In this document: positions 19,556 through 28,213 of the stretch, piece by piece | How the letters are laid out: each line of letters starts with the position of its first letter | How positions within the stretch are numbered: the stretch's first letter is position 1 | Origin: an uncultured Prevotellaceae bacterium | Lineage (GTDB): Bacteria > Bacteroidota > Bacteroidia > Bacteroidales > Bacteroidaceae | Assembly (NCBI GenBank): GCA_902778535.1 | Contig: CACYYG010000021.1 | Coordinates: 1 to 52,758, forward strand | DNA length: 52,758 nt | Direction: 5' to 3' | Position numbers and translations under genes: made by a program | The notes under the pieces: model-generated | Database searches by the model: none | Told to the model about the DNA's origin: nothing | The model's input: only the letters and a program-made list of their open reading frames with translations

Positions 19556-19656
19556 AATGACGAATGAAGAATGATGAATGAAGAATTTGCTTCCGCTTAT
19601 TTTTGGAGGCTATTCAAGGCAATAGCCTTATTCTTCATTCTTCATTCTTCGCTCTT
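19556..19656. repeat. GAATGAAGAATGA repeat and its inverted counterpart around the kinase start
   Basis: Tandem (G)AATGA/AGAATGA units at 19560-19589 contain the kinase start codons, and the complementary ATTCTTCATTCTTC units lie at 19629-19654. The second block encodes FFILHSSLF in the signal peptide. The two blocks could pair across about 40 bases. Confidence 0.7.
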
Positions 19657-22600
19657 TATTTTTCTTTCTTGTTCGCCAAAGGATAGGCAAGCGGCGGATA
19701 AGCAGAATTCTCTTTCATACGCCTATCATTATTCTTCGCTCGACTCTACAGAGCACTACGCCCAGCAGGCGTTACGTATGTCGTCACATTATGACGACGG
19801 AAAGGCTGAGGCCCTCAACAACCTGGCTTTTGTGCGCATTGCACAGATGCGCTACGAGGAAGCAGAACTGCTGCTGAATCAAATCCCCGACATCACCGAC
19901 AATCAGATAGAGCTGCTGGTGAGCTACATCCAGCAGATGCGCCTTTGCCAGCGCCGGTCACATAACCGTGACTTCTACGACTACCGCGAACTGGCCAATA
20001 ATGCCCTGCGGCGAATTAACGAAGAGCGTGCCACGCTGAATGAGCGCCAACTCGCACGTATCGTCTATGCTGAGAGCGAGATGGCTATCGTCACCTCCAC
20101 CTATTACTATTATATAGGCTTGGAGCGTCAGGCATCGCAGGCTTTGGAGACAATGCCTGAAGAGTTGGAGCGAGACACGGCCCAGTTTCTCAACTTTCTC
20201 TACAACGTTGGTGCCGGCGGAATCATTAGCCAGGGCACACAGGAAGATATCAACCAGGCAGAATTCGACTACCTGATGCGCTGCTTCCTCCTGTCGCAGC
20301 AGAGTGGTGTCAGCTATTTCAAGGCAAACTCCTTAGAGGCGCTGGCCGAACATCTCATCGTTGACGAATTTCGCGAACAGATTGTTGCCGACAACCTGCC
20401 GGCAATGAAATTCATCAATCCCGGCAATGTGCCATACGACTCGCTGGCCCTCCACCTTGCCCAGGCCTCACTCGACATTTTCTCCGACTATGGCGATGTC
20501 TACCAGATAGCTGGTGCCCATCGTACGCTGGCTTCCTGCTACCTGTCAAACAACGACTATGGCCACGCATTGGAACAACTGCATCTTGCCCTGAGCGACA
20601 CCATCATTAACCAGGCGCCCGACCTTGTGGCAAGTATCCACGAGCAGCTCAGCGTGGCTTACGCAGCCATCGACGACAAGCCCCACAGCGACCAGCACCG
20701 CAATATCTACCTCGACCTGCAGGAGCAGACACGTCAGGACCGTTCCCTGGAGGCACGGGCTGGACAGCTGGAGCAGGCTTCACGCCAGCTCACCGTGCTC
20801 ATCTGGGCTGTCGTGGCTGTCATCGTCTTTCTCATTTTACTGCTGGTGCTGTTCTTCCTGCGTCATCGGCGTCACACGGCACACAAGGAAGAAATAGAGA
20901 TGCAGCAGCAGGAAGACGAGCTGAACGAACAGCTGGCTATGGCACGTCTGCGCGTGGAGAAGGGTGAGCGGCTGGCACTGGAACAGCGTGCGCGCGTGTC
21001 GCTGGTGAACGGCATCACGCCGCTCATCGACCGCATCATTCACGAGGTGGGACGTCTCGAACAAAACCCTACACAGGAGCGGCTGGACTATATCTCGGAA
21101 CTCACTGACAACATCAACGAGCAGACACAGGTGCTCACCCACTGGATTCAACTGCGACAAGGCGAGCTGAGCCTTCACATAGAGTCCTTCGCCCTGCAGC
21201 CGCTCTTCGACATCGTGGCAATGGGACGCCGCAGCTTTGCCATGAAAGGCATCGACCTGCAAGTAGAACCCACCGTGGCCAAGGTGAAAGCCGACAAGGT
21301 GCTCACGCTGTTCATGCTGAACACACTGGCCGACAACGCCCGCAAATTCACACATCAGGGCGGCAGCGTCAGCATCAGTGCCACCGAGGGCGACGACTAC
21401 ATAGAGCTTTCCGTCAGAGACACGGGCATAGGAATGACTGAGGATCAGCTGGCACACGTCTTCGACCGCAAGGTCATCGTAGACGAGGCCCCCCACCCCA
21501 CTCTCGCCCAGACATCACATGGCTTCGGTCTGCTCAACTGCAAGGGCATCATCGAGAAATACCGCAAGATGAGCCAGATATTCAGCGTCTGCCTGTTGTC
21601 GGCTGAAAGCAGACACGGAGAAGGCAGCCGTTTCTTCTTCCGTCTGCCGAAGGGCATAACCAGAACCATTGCCGCGTTAATGATGCTGACAGGCATCAGC
21701 ACCACAACACTGGCCGATACTGACATATCGCCTCACATCACAGCTGCCAGCTCATACGCCGACTCTGCCTACTTCTCCAACATCAACGGCACGTATTGGA
21801 GAACCATCAGTTTCTCTGACTCCTGCCGACAACATCTCAACGCCTATTATCGCCAGCTGTATCCCAACGGCACCGACACGCTCTGCCTGTTGGGCGACGC
21901 CTCGCTGACACCGCCGGAGATAATCTGGCTACACGACAGTCTGCAGCTCAACTACGACATCCTACTGACCATACGCAACGAGAACGCCGTAGCGGCGCTG
22001 GCCCTGCACCAGTGGCAGCTCTACCACTACAACAACCGCATCTACACGCTACTGTTCAAGGAGCTCTCGGCCGATGCCTCACTCGACGACTACTGCCGCA
22101 AGATACAGCAGTCGCAGGCCAACAAACAGGTGGCCATCATTCTGCTCGTCTTGCTTTTCCTGATTATTCTTATTGCTGTAGCCTGGCAAGTGATGTCGGC
22201 GCTGGGAAAAGCCGCCAAACGCCGGCAGCAACAGCAGGAACAGATGGAGATGACCGGCGACGAGATTACCCGTACAGAACAGGAAGAAGCTGCATTGCAT
22301 GTGAGCAACGCCGTACTCGACAACTGCCTGTCAGCTTTGAAGCATGAGACGATGTATTACCCCAGCCGCATCCGACAGCTCATCGACAGCAACGACACCG
22401 AGGCGCTGCCCGAGGTAGTGGCTTACTATCGCGAACTATACGGACTGCTCAGCTTGCAGGCTACACGACAGACAGAGCACACACGCCTGCACCTGCGCCG
22501 ACTGTCTCACGATATTCTGGGCGACGCTGTTCTGGTGGACTATCTGTTCGAACTGCTGCGCAAACAGTCGGGACAGAAAGAACTTCAGGTTTCCTACAAG

Positions 22601-22837
22601 CCAAGATCCGACGGCAAATACATCGACTGCACCGTTCCCATGCCGTCACTACAACTGAATGAACATCAGGCTGCCATGCTTTTCACGGCCTCGGAAGTTA
22701 AGAATATTCCCTATTTGCTCTGTCGCCAGATTGTACGCGACCATGGAGAGGCTACCAACCGCCGAGGCTGCGCCATCAGGGCCGAAGTGTCGGACAACGG
22801 CACCCGCATCATCGTCACCCTTCCCTATAAACAATAA
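19571..22837 (+). CDS. Large TPR sensor histidine kinase with a second kinase-like module (DUF5112/DUF5113 type)
   Basis: A 1088-residue membrane sensor. Order: lipoprotein-like signal (residues about 15-34), TPR-rich periplasmic part to about 405, membrane segment near 410-432 (WAVVAVIVFLILLLVLFFL), coiled coil, H-box with His491 in IIHEVGRL, HATPase with Asn589 in LNTLADNARKF, VRDTGIGM and HGFGLLNCKG. It then continues into a second unit: a signal-like segment at about 700, an extracytoplasmic domain, a second membrane segment near 854-876, a second H-box-like LKHETMYYPSRI (His925) and a degenerate ATP-binding region. The layout matches Bacteroidales kinases annotated DUF5112/DUF5113. The cognate regulator lies 41 bases downstream; kdgKA lies just upstream, so uronate sensing is possible but unproven. 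The start lies in a tandem repeat. Confidence 0.85.
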   Translation: MMNEEFASAYFWRLFKAIALFFILHSSLFIFLSCSPKDRQAADKQNSLSYAYHYSSLDSTEHYAQQALRMSSHYDDGKAEALNNLAFVRIAQMRYEEAELLLNQIPDITDNQIELLVSYIQQMRLCQRRSHNRDFYDYRELANNALRRINEERATLNERQLARIVYAESEMAIVTSTYYYYIGLERQASQALETMPEELERDTAQFLNFLYNVGAGGIISQGTQEDINQAEFDYLMRCFLLSQQSGVSYFKANSLEALAEHLIVDEFREQIVADNLPAMKFINPGNVPYDSLALHLAQASLDIFSDYGDVYQIAGAHRTLASCYLSNNDYGHALEQLHLALSDTIINQAPDLVASIHEQLSVAYAAIDDKPHSDQHRNIYLDLQEQTRQDRSLEARAGQLEQASRQLTVLIWAVVAVIVFLILLLVLFFLRHRRHTAHKEEIEMQQQEDELNEQLAMARLRVEKGERLALEQRARVSLVNGITPLIDRIIHEVGRLEQNPTQERLDYISELTDNINEQTQVLTHWIQLRQGELSLHIESFALQPLFDIVAMGRRSFAMKGIDLQVEPTVAKVKADKVLTLFMLNTLADNARKFTHQGGSVSISATEGDDYIELSVRDTGIGMTEDQLAHVFDRKVIVDEAPHPTLAQTSHGFGLLNCKGIIEKYRKMSQIFSVCLLSAESRHGEGSRFFFRLPKGITRTIAALMMLTGISTTTLADTDISPHITAASSYADSAYFSNINGTYWRTISFSDSCRQHLNAYYRQLYPNGTDTLCLLGDASLTPPEIIWLHDSLQLNYDILLTIRNENAVAALALHQWQLYHYNNRIYTLLFKELSADASLDDYCRKIQQSQANKQVAIILLVLLFLIILIAVAWQVMSALGKAAKRRQQQQEQMEMTGDEITRTEQEEAALHVSNAVLDNCLSALKHETMYYPSRIRQLIDSNDTEALPEVVAYYRELYGLLSLQATRQTEHTRLHLRRLSHDILGDAVLVDYLFELLRKQSGQKELQVSYKPRSDGKYIDCTVPMPSLQLNEHQAAMLFTASEVKNIPYLLCRQIVRDHGEATNRRGCAIRAEVSDNGTRIIVTLPYKQ

Positions 22838-22878
22838 CTGAAATCACTCAATACTAAACAATAAAACACTCAACAAGA

Positions 22879-23595
22879 ATGGATAAGTTCAAAATCATCA
22901 TCGTGGAGGACGTGCCCCTGGAGCTGAAGGGTACGCAAGGCATCATACGCAACGACATCCCAGAGGCGGAAATCATCGGCACAGCCGACAACGAGACTGC
23001 TTATTGGCGTCTCATCAAGCAGCAACAGCCCGACCTGCTCTTGCTCGATCTCGGCCTCGGCGGCTCCACCACTGTTGGCGTGGAGATATGCCGTCAGACG
23101 AAAGAAATGTACCCGCAAGTGCGCGTACTAATTTTTACTGGCGAGATACTGAACGAGAAACTGTGGGTGGATGTGCTCGATGCCGGTGCCGACGGCATCA
23201 TCCTGAAGACAGGCGAGTTGCTGACGCGTGGCGATGTGATGGCTGTCATGTCGGGCAAGCAATTGGTGTTCAACGAGCCCATTCTGAAGAAAATCGTCGA
23301 CACGTTCAAGCGCAGCGTCGGCTCGCAGCTGGCCAAGCAGGAAGCGCTGGTGAACTATGAGATTGACGAGTATGATGAGCGTTTCCTGCGCCATCTGGCC
23401 TTGGGCTATACGAAAGACCAGATTACGCAACTGCGTGGTATGCCCTTCGGCGTGAAAAGTTTGGAGAAACGTCAGAACGAGCTGGTGCAGAAACTCTTCC
23501 CCGACGGTCGCGGTGTCAATGCCACACGTCTGGTTGTGCGTGCCCTGGAGCTGCACATCCTCGACCTCGACAACCTTGAGCCGGATGACGAGTAA
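22879..23595 (+). CDS. Response regulator with C-terminal HTH-like domain (DUF5932 type)
   Basis: A 238-residue two-component regulator. The receiver domain has acidic Glu10-Asp11, phosphoacceptor Asp57 in DLLLLDLGLGG, the conserved Thr in LIFTGE and Lys in IILKTGEL. The C-terminal part (about 160-230) has LALGYTKDQITQL, resembling the recognition region of LuxR-type helix-turn-helix domains, but is otherwise divergent, as in regulators annotated DUF5932. It follows the hybrid kinase at 41 bases and is presumably its partner; targets are unknown. Its last bases overlap the start of the next gene (the ATG at 23585 precedes the stop at 23593-23595). Confidence 0.87.
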   Translation: MDKFKIIIVEDVPLELKGTQGIIRNDIPEAEIIGTADNETAYWRLIKQQQPDLLLLDLGLGGSTTVGVEICRQTKEMYPQVRVLIFTGEILNEKLWVDVLDAGADGIILKTGELLTRGDVMAVMSGKQLVFNEPILKKIVDTFKRSVGSQLAKQEALVNYEIDEYDERFLRHLALGYTKDQITQLRGMPFGVKSLEKRQNELVQKLFPDGRGVNATRLVVRALELHILDLDNLEPDDE

Positions 23596-24229
23596 GAAAG
23601 TAGTAGGCTATTTGGCTGTTACGCTGTTGCTGGCGCTGGTGGCGCTGGTGTTGGTGTCGTGGCTGTTGTCTGCGACACAAGGCGAAGGCGTGCGCTCGTT
23701 GCTGTCGTCTGAAGGCATCCGTTTCTTCTTCGGCGGTTTCACGAATATGTTGCTGAAACCGCTGCTGGTATGGCTGCTGCTGCTGTCGATGGCATGGGGA
23801 TGCCTGCGCCATAGCGGACTGCTGATGACTCCTCCAAAAGAAAGTGAGTTTGATGCGTTAGGCGACGCCTCGAGACGCTCCTCGTCTTTTGGAGTGATTG
23901 GCAGAGGCTTCCGTGTAAGGATTTTCCTTTTAGTCATTCTTGTGGTGTATGTGGGTGTGGTGCTTTTGTTGACGGTAACGCCGCAAGCCGTCCTCCTCTC
24001 TGCCACCGGCCAGCTGTGGCCGTCACCCTTCAGCCATGCGCTGGTGCCGATGATTGCCTTTGGCATCATTCTGCTCTCAACAGCCTACGGCATCCTCTCA
24101 CGCCGTTTCCTCTCAGTGGCCGATGTGTGCCAGTCGCTCATCCAAGGAATCGTCAGTGCTGCGCCCCTATTGCTACTCTATATCCTTGTCATGCAGCTCG
24201 TCGGAGCCCTCCGCTTCGTCTTCGGATGA
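23585..24229 (+). CDS. Short AbgT-like integral membrane protein
   Basis: A 214-residue hydrophobic protein with about five or six membrane segments (KKVVGYLAVTLLLALVALVL, MLLKPLLVWLLLLSMAWGCL, RIFLLVILVVYVGVVLLLTV, HALVPMIAFGIILLSTAYGI, SAAPLLLLYILVMQLVGALR). SSEGIRFFFGGFTNMLLKPL followed by HSGLL resembles the N-terminal portion of AbgT (p-aminobenzoyl-glutamate) transporters, but AbgT proteins have about 500 residues, so this is either a short relative or a lookalike. The start overlaps the regulator's stop by 11 bases, so translation is coupled. It could be a component of the same signalling unit. Confidence 0.6.
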   Translation: MTSKKVVGYLAVTLLLALVALVLVSWLLSATQGEGVRSLLSSEGIRFFFGGFTNMLLKPLLVWLLLLSMAWGCLRHSGLLMTPPKESEFDALGDASRRSSSFGVIGRGFRVRIFLLVILVVYVGVVLLLTVTPQAVLLSATGQLWPSPFSHALVPMIAFGIILLSTAYGILSRRFLSVADVCQSLIQGIVSAAPLLLLYILVMQLVGALRFVFG

Positions 24230-24287
24230 ATACCAGCTCAGTTGCAATTTGGGCACTCTTGATGACTTACGCTTTACCCTCCAAAAT

Positions 24288-24959
24288 CTATTCGGGCTTT
24301 CCCTCTTCTATTTTCAGGCCAAGATGGTAGTAGGCGGATATGCGTTGCAGGTCTTCTTTCTTGGCGCCATTACTGATATTAGAGTAAATATACCAGCCTT
24401 CACATTCGTGCTGCCAGATACGACCAGGAACAGACGGACGCTTTTCTCGGCTAACAAGATTGAAACCATTACCGTGCTCAATTCCTACTTCTGGGATGCG
24501 CTCCAAACCTATCTTACGTAATGTTTCAACGAAGGTGTCAATGGCCTGTCGGTGCCAAATGACAGTGCCGTCAGGGAAGGTTACTCGCATCCCCTTCGTG
24601 GTATTCTCAACGTGTTTCTTTGGCTCATGTGGCTCAACCACCTCTGGCTCATCTGTACTCTTTACTGGTGTACTGCTCTTGGGTGTCAATGTCTTGGCTC
24701 CCATAATCTCACTAATCTTTGCCTTACGGCTAAGGGCAACGCTGATAGGCTCGCCGGGATGATACTCCACCACCAGCACCAAGTCGCGCTTGATGGGTTC
24801 CAGTCTTGGCGCAATATCGCCACTCAAAGCAGGCAGTATCTCTTCTTTGATAATGCCTTCCTCCAGTTCTTCCACTTGTTGGAGAACGCCCTTAGGTAAT
24901 TTCACTCCCACATCGCGAGAGTTTTCGATGATGCTGTATAGCTTTTCAAGTTTCGTCAT
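24288..24959 (-). CDS. Hypothetical protein of the accessory island
   Basis: A 223-residue protein of unknown function. The N-terminus is helical (MTKLEKLYSIIENSRDVGVK). A Thr/Pro/Glu-rich linker (about 90-120) follows, then a compact C-terminal domain with GMRVTFPDGTVIWHRQAIDT, LRKIGLERIPEVGIEHG and GWYIYSNISNGAKKEDLQRI. C-terminal domains of this kind (a DG-x-V-I strand, a helix with I-G-L, and a W-Y-(I)-x-(S/T)-x-S) recur in Bacteroidetes next to restriction genes, which would fit the island, but no function is known. It converges with the AbgT-like gene and is divergent from the broken polyvalent-kinase gene. Confidence 0.75.
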   Translation of the reverse strand: MTKLEKLYSIIENSRDVGVKLPKGVLQQVEELEEGIIKEEILPALSGDIAPRLEPIKRDLVLVVEYHPGEPISVALSRKAKISEIMGAKTLTPKSSTPVKSTDEPEVVEPHEPKKHVENTTKGMRVTFPDGTVIWHRQAIDTFVETLRKIGLERIPEVGIEHGNGFNLVSREKRPSVPGRIWQHECEGWYIYSNISNGAKKEDLQRISAYYHLGLKIEEGKPE

Positions 24960-25006
24960 ATTGGTAGATTTTTATTGTTATATTTGTTTGTTTCGCTAAA
25001 TTGTCG

Positions 25007-25014
25007 TATCTTTG
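25007..25014 (+). promoter_or_regulatory. -7 box TATCTTTG upstream of the broken polyvalent-kinase gene
   Basis: TATCTTTGCCCC, 23-30 bases before the candidate start codons at 25038 and 25045. Confidence 0.65.
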
Positions 25015-25037
25015 CCCCTGTGAAATTCTAAGCAAAG

Positions 25038-25679
25038 ATGAGTCATGACATATCTCAACCAGTTCCACAAAGAAGCAACGGAGCGTAAGATGCGGAAAAT
25101 AGCCGCATCGCAGCAATCGCCGATGAGCTCGAGCGACTTTGCACAATACATGAAGCGCAACTTCGAGATAGCCAAACAGATGTAAGTCGTTTTGAGGCAG
25201 AGCAGCGTGCTGCTGAACAAATGGCTAAAGTCGGCGACTATTAGATTCCCATGATGGACATTTTCGACTTGGGTGTTCCTGGGCCGAGCGGAAATGAGAA
25301 TGACACTTATGTTGCAGATAACATTATATATAAAGTCAACAATCTTTTGAACAGCGGCAGTATAGCAGCGCTGCTCAAAAAGATTCTGCTGCACAACCTT
25401 CTTTTCCCTGACACTGCTTATTCCTTCTATGGTTTTGCTGGCTTTGATGGCCGCACGGTTCAGCCAGTCATTATCCAACCACGCATTGCCAATGCCCGTC
25501 CAGCCACACAGGTTATGATAGATACCTACATGGCCGCTCTCGGTTTTGAGAAGACTACCCAAGAAGGGCGTTTCTCTAATGGTGCCTATGAGGTATGGGA
25601 CCTTGTTCCTCGTAACGTGCTGGTTGACGAGGATGGCGACATCTTTGTGGTTGATGCAGAGATTAAGCATATTGGATAG
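25038..25679 (+). pseudogene. Broken polyvalent protein kinase gene from a mobile element
   Basis: From the ATG at 25038 one frame runs to 25679 with two in-frame stops: TAA at 25086 and TAG just before codons IPMMDIFDLGVPGPSG. The expected residue at the TAG is Trp (Y-W-I-P), a single TGG-to-TAG change. The last 142 codons carry NENDTYV, AALLKKILLHNLLFP, YGFAGFDG, FSNGAYEVWDLVPRNVLVDE and GDIFVVDAEI, the pattern of the putative polyvalent protein kinases found on phages and integrative elements. An alternative frame from the ATG at 25045 gives a plausible 46-residue peptide (MTYLNQFHKEATERKMRK...) ending at 25185, so a frameshift instead of the first stop is also possible. Either way the gene is not intact. 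Confidence 0.7.
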
Positions 25680-25705
25680 TACTATTCTTTTCCTTCAACG
25701 ATTTT

Positions 25706-25854
25706 GATTTGCTTTACCTCCCTTTGGGAACAGCGACCTCTGGTTCATCTTCCATCAGGCCGTAGAGCTATTAAACGAGACTATCCATTTCGGATTCAAA
25801 GTGGATCACGAGAACCGTCCGTTTTTTAGGAGTGAAACGCTGACCTGTCCCTAG
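25706..25854 (+). pseudogene. Short coding remnant after the polyvalent-kinase pseudogene
   Basis: Between a TGA at 25705 and a TAG at 25852 the plus strand reads 48 codons with protein-like composition (LPPFGNSDLWFIFHQAVELL, then NETIHFGFKVDHENRPFF) and no start codon. It may be part of the same decayed mobile element. The remainder of 25855-26012 holds nothing recognisable. Confidence 0.35.
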
Positions 25855-26012
25855 TGTTCCTCATAGTGTTCCTCATAAAAGCCACGATTTCATTCGAAAT
25901 ATCTTACTAATATTTCCACATCATGGAATGTTGTAATAGATATAGAAGGGTATTGAGTCATATTGAACTATTTATTGCTATTTGTTTAGAACCATCTGAA
26001 GCCTGAAGAACT

Positions 26013-26345
26013 TTACATGGCTGTACTAATAATGTGTATTCGCTTATAAACTATTTCATCTTTATTATATACTGATGGTGATTGTCTGCCCTTTTTTGAC
26101 GCTTTCTTCTTCAGTTTTTTGCGTTTCTTTCTCACATTCTTCAATTGTACCATATAGTTATCCAATTCTGCTTTTTTCTCAAACAAATATGGTTTCATGT
26201 CTTCATTAGTAACATCCATTATTTTAGATAAATCAGTATCGCATATTGGCTGATGCTTACTTTTGAAACAGAGTTCAAACAACTTGTCGATTTTCATTTC
26301 GGAATCAAGCGGTTTATAATAGTCAAGAAATACTTCTAATTTCAT
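26013..26345 (-). CDS. Hypothetical small basic protein
   Basis: A 110-residue protein, not recognised. The N-terminal half is neutral to acidic (MKLEVFLDYYKPLDSEMKID, KLFELCFKSKHQPICDTDL), resembling a helical regulatory domain. The centre is extremely basic (VRKKRKKLKKKASKKGRQS, about residues 71-90), which would suit nucleic-acid or membrane contact. Base composition is AT-rich compared with the flanking core genes, in keeping with recent acquisition. It is downstream of the 26431-26832 gene on the same strand (85-base gap). No promoter box was found. Confidence 0.6.
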   Translation of the reverse strand: MKLEVFLDYYKPLDSEMKIDKLFELCFKSKHQPICDTDLSKIMDVTNEDMKPYLFEKKAELDNYMVQLKNVRKKRKKLKKKASKKGRQSPSVYNKDEIVYKRIHIISTAM

Positions 26346-26430
26346 TGAGAAGATAGTTAATTCGCTAAGATCCTATTTATGTTCGTTGGGAAATTTATCA
26401 TTTGTGTCACTCAATTGCACCATGAAATCT

Positions 26431-26832
26431 TCAGTTTTTGAAGAAAGAAATAATCAGTCCTCCTAATGCAATCACAATGCTAACACATGAGAGTACAGTT
26501 GTTTGAAAGAGAGTGGTATTTGTTTTATACTCTAACAAAATTGACAATATAGAAGCTAATTGGGCCTGGCGAAATCTGTGTCGAACATTATCTGTATTAG
26601 TATCCACATGGACTGGATCCCCATCAAGATTTATAATATCTACAAGTTTCATAAAGTATTGATTAGAAAGTTCTTGATTACCTTTTTTTTGCCAATAATT
26701 GGAAAGCCAACTCATAACCGCAGAGCGGTAATTTAAGAATTCCTTTTCTGTAAAGTCCAATTTCAGCGTATTTCCCCAATGGATAAACTCATTGATGGTT
26801 TGAGAATCTTTATTAATCCAATCAAATATCAT
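26431..26832 (-). CDS. Hypothetical protein with C-terminal membrane anchor
   Basis: A 133-residue protein, not recognised. Most of it is helical and soluble (MIFDWINKDSQTINEFIHWG, TEKEFLNYRSAVMSWLSNYW). A single C-terminal membrane segment follows (TVLSCVSIVIALGGLIISFF, about residues 110-131), so it is likely a tail-anchored inner-membrane protein. It is AT-rich like its neighbours. Small tail-anchored proteins beside nuclease-like genes can be effectors of abortive defence, but nothing in the sequence proves that. 118 bases separate it from the 26951-27814 gene upstream. Confidence 0.65.
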   Translation of the reverse strand: MIFDWINKDSQTINEFIHWGNTLKLDFTEKEFLNYRSAVMSWLSNYWQKKGNQELSNQYFMKLVDIINLDGDPVHVDTNTDNVRHRFRQAQLASILSILLEYKTNTTLFQTTVLSCVSIVIALGGLIISFFKN

Positions 26833-26950
26833 ACCATTAATGCATTATTTCTAAAAGTAACTTCTATTATTACAACTTCAATAATCCATCCTATTATAGT
26901 TCATAGTGCAAAATCTCTGTGATGACCTACTACCCCTTTAACATAAAAGT

Positions 26951-27814
26951 TCATATGTCGGACAAATCCTCCAAAAAATTATTTAAGAATTCCGTGAAGT
27001 CTATATGAAAGTTGTCTATCTTCTGTTTTAAATGAGACAGGTCACTATCCTCAAATAAGTAACTTATAATTCGTCTTCTATTAAAATTGCATTCTCTTTT
27101 AATCCTATCAAGAGCTTCAATAGACAAACTAGCATATAAATACAGTCCTTTCAAATCGTCAAGAACATTTTGGGCTTCAGGGGGAAGTTCGTCATAAGGA
27201 ATTGGTTTTGCATTATAGGTACAAACATTTGGAATCCACTTTTCTATAATGTCTATGGCTCCTACAAAATTGATCTGTTTACCCCTTTCTACTACAATAT
27301 AGTTATTATCTTCTTGCTCGAAAATCCATTCTTTATCACTATACTTGCTGATTTGAAGATCATACTGCCATATTTTATAAACAATATTTTTCATCTTCCA
27401 AATACTCTTTGCAACTTTTCTCGTAACATATGCTTGCTCGCGATGTTCTCTTTTTATCTCTTCTTTACTTTTTGAGGAAAAATCACAAATAATGATTTTG
27501 ACCGTACTATTGTCACTGTCAACTAGAACAAAGTCAGCCTTCAAATAGAATTTTATAAGAGTCTTGCTATATCTCCTACTTTCTAAGAGAATTTGTTTTT
27601 GCCAACGGGAGTCAGTCGCAATGAGTTCTTCCCATTTCTTCCTTTTAATATATTCTTCGAACTCGTCCTTCAAAGGAATTGTGCCTTCCTCCTTGGCTAA
27701 CCCTTTCATGACAGCTATCTTTTCCAATGCGAACTCCGGTAAAGTATTCGAGTCAACGACTCTTGAAAGTAACTTTGTGTCACTCGTTGTAAGTCTTATT
27801 ACATTTTCAACCAT
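26951..27814 (-). CDS. Hypothetical protein, second gene of an AT-rich two-gene operon
   Basis: A 287-residue soluble protein, not firmly recognised. The middle (about 88-116) reads KFYLKADFVLVDSDNSTVKI followed by IICDFSSKSKEE, weakly like the beta-hairpin of PD-(D/E)xK nucleases (Asp94, Asp111), but the spacing to the lysine is unusual (DFSSK), so a nuclease is only a possibility. The rest is helical and charged, with a Phe/Leu-rich C-terminus. Its ATG overlaps the stop of the upstream 112-residue gene by 8 bases, indicating translational coupling and probably a complex. It is strongly AT-rich and lies directly beyond the restriction-modification genes. Confidence 0.7.
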   Translation of the reverse strand: MVENVIRLTTSDTKLLSRVVDSNTLPEFALEKIAVMKGLAKEEGTIPLKDEFEEYIKRKKWEELIATDSRWQKQILLESRRYSKTLIKFYLKADFVLVDSDNSTVKIIICDFSSKSKEEIKREHREQAYVTRKVAKSIWKMKNIVYKIWQYDLQISKYSDKEWIFEQEDNNYIVVERGKQINFVGAIDIIEKWIPNVCTYNAKPIPYDELPPEAQNVLDDLKGLYLYASLSIEALDRIKRECNFNRRRIISYLFEDSDLSHLKQKIDNFHIDFTEFLNNFLEDLSDI

Positions 27815-28145
27815 ACATCTCTAATCCTTTCTTCGAAAATAAATCATTACAGATATCCAATGCATCACAGCACATGGAGCGGAAATACTTGAATTGTTCG
27901 TTCCAGTATTTGGTTAAAGCTTTTTTATGCTTATCACTGGATGTCATATCGTGTAAAGAATAGCATCCTTGGCATGCTTTTAGGTCTAAAACTATCAACT
28001 CACTCTGCTCTTGATTGATGAGCACACCATAATATAACCACTTATTACGGTTATCTTGATACGAAAGCAATTTCTGCTCTAGACAGCTTGGCAGGTTTTG
28101 CTTGATTTTCTCCTCAAGGAGATTGTATAGTATTTCCGTTCCCAT
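27807..28145 (-). CDS. Hypothetical protein, first gene of an AT-rich two-gene operon
   Basis: A 112-residue protein, not recognised. It contains a hydrophobic strand-rich centre (KWLYYGVLINQEQSELIVLD) and six cysteines clustered in LKACQGCYSL and RSMCCDALDIC, which could bind a metal. It has its own -7 box (TATCTTTG, 28162-28169) in the short gap after the methyltransferase gene, so this pair forms a transcription unit separate from the restriction-modification genes. The stop overlaps the next gene's start by 8 bases. Confidence 0.7.
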   Translation of the reverse strand: MGTEILYNLLEEKIKQNLPSCLEQKLLSYQDNRNKWLYYGVLINQEQSELIVLDLKACQGCYSLHDMTSSDKHKKALTKYWNEQFKYFRSMCCDALDICNDLFSKKGLEMYG

Positions 28146-28161
28146 AATTAATTTTTTTGTG

Positions 28162-28169
28162 CAAAGATA
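28162..28169 (-). promoter_or_regulatory. -7 box TATCTTTG of the two-gene unknown operon
   Basis: Reverse-strand TATCTTTGCAC, 17 bases before the ATG at 28145. Confidence 0.7.
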
Positions 28170-28213
28170 GAGAATTTATTTGTATTTTCCAAACCGAACT
28201 ACTAAAAGTCCGT

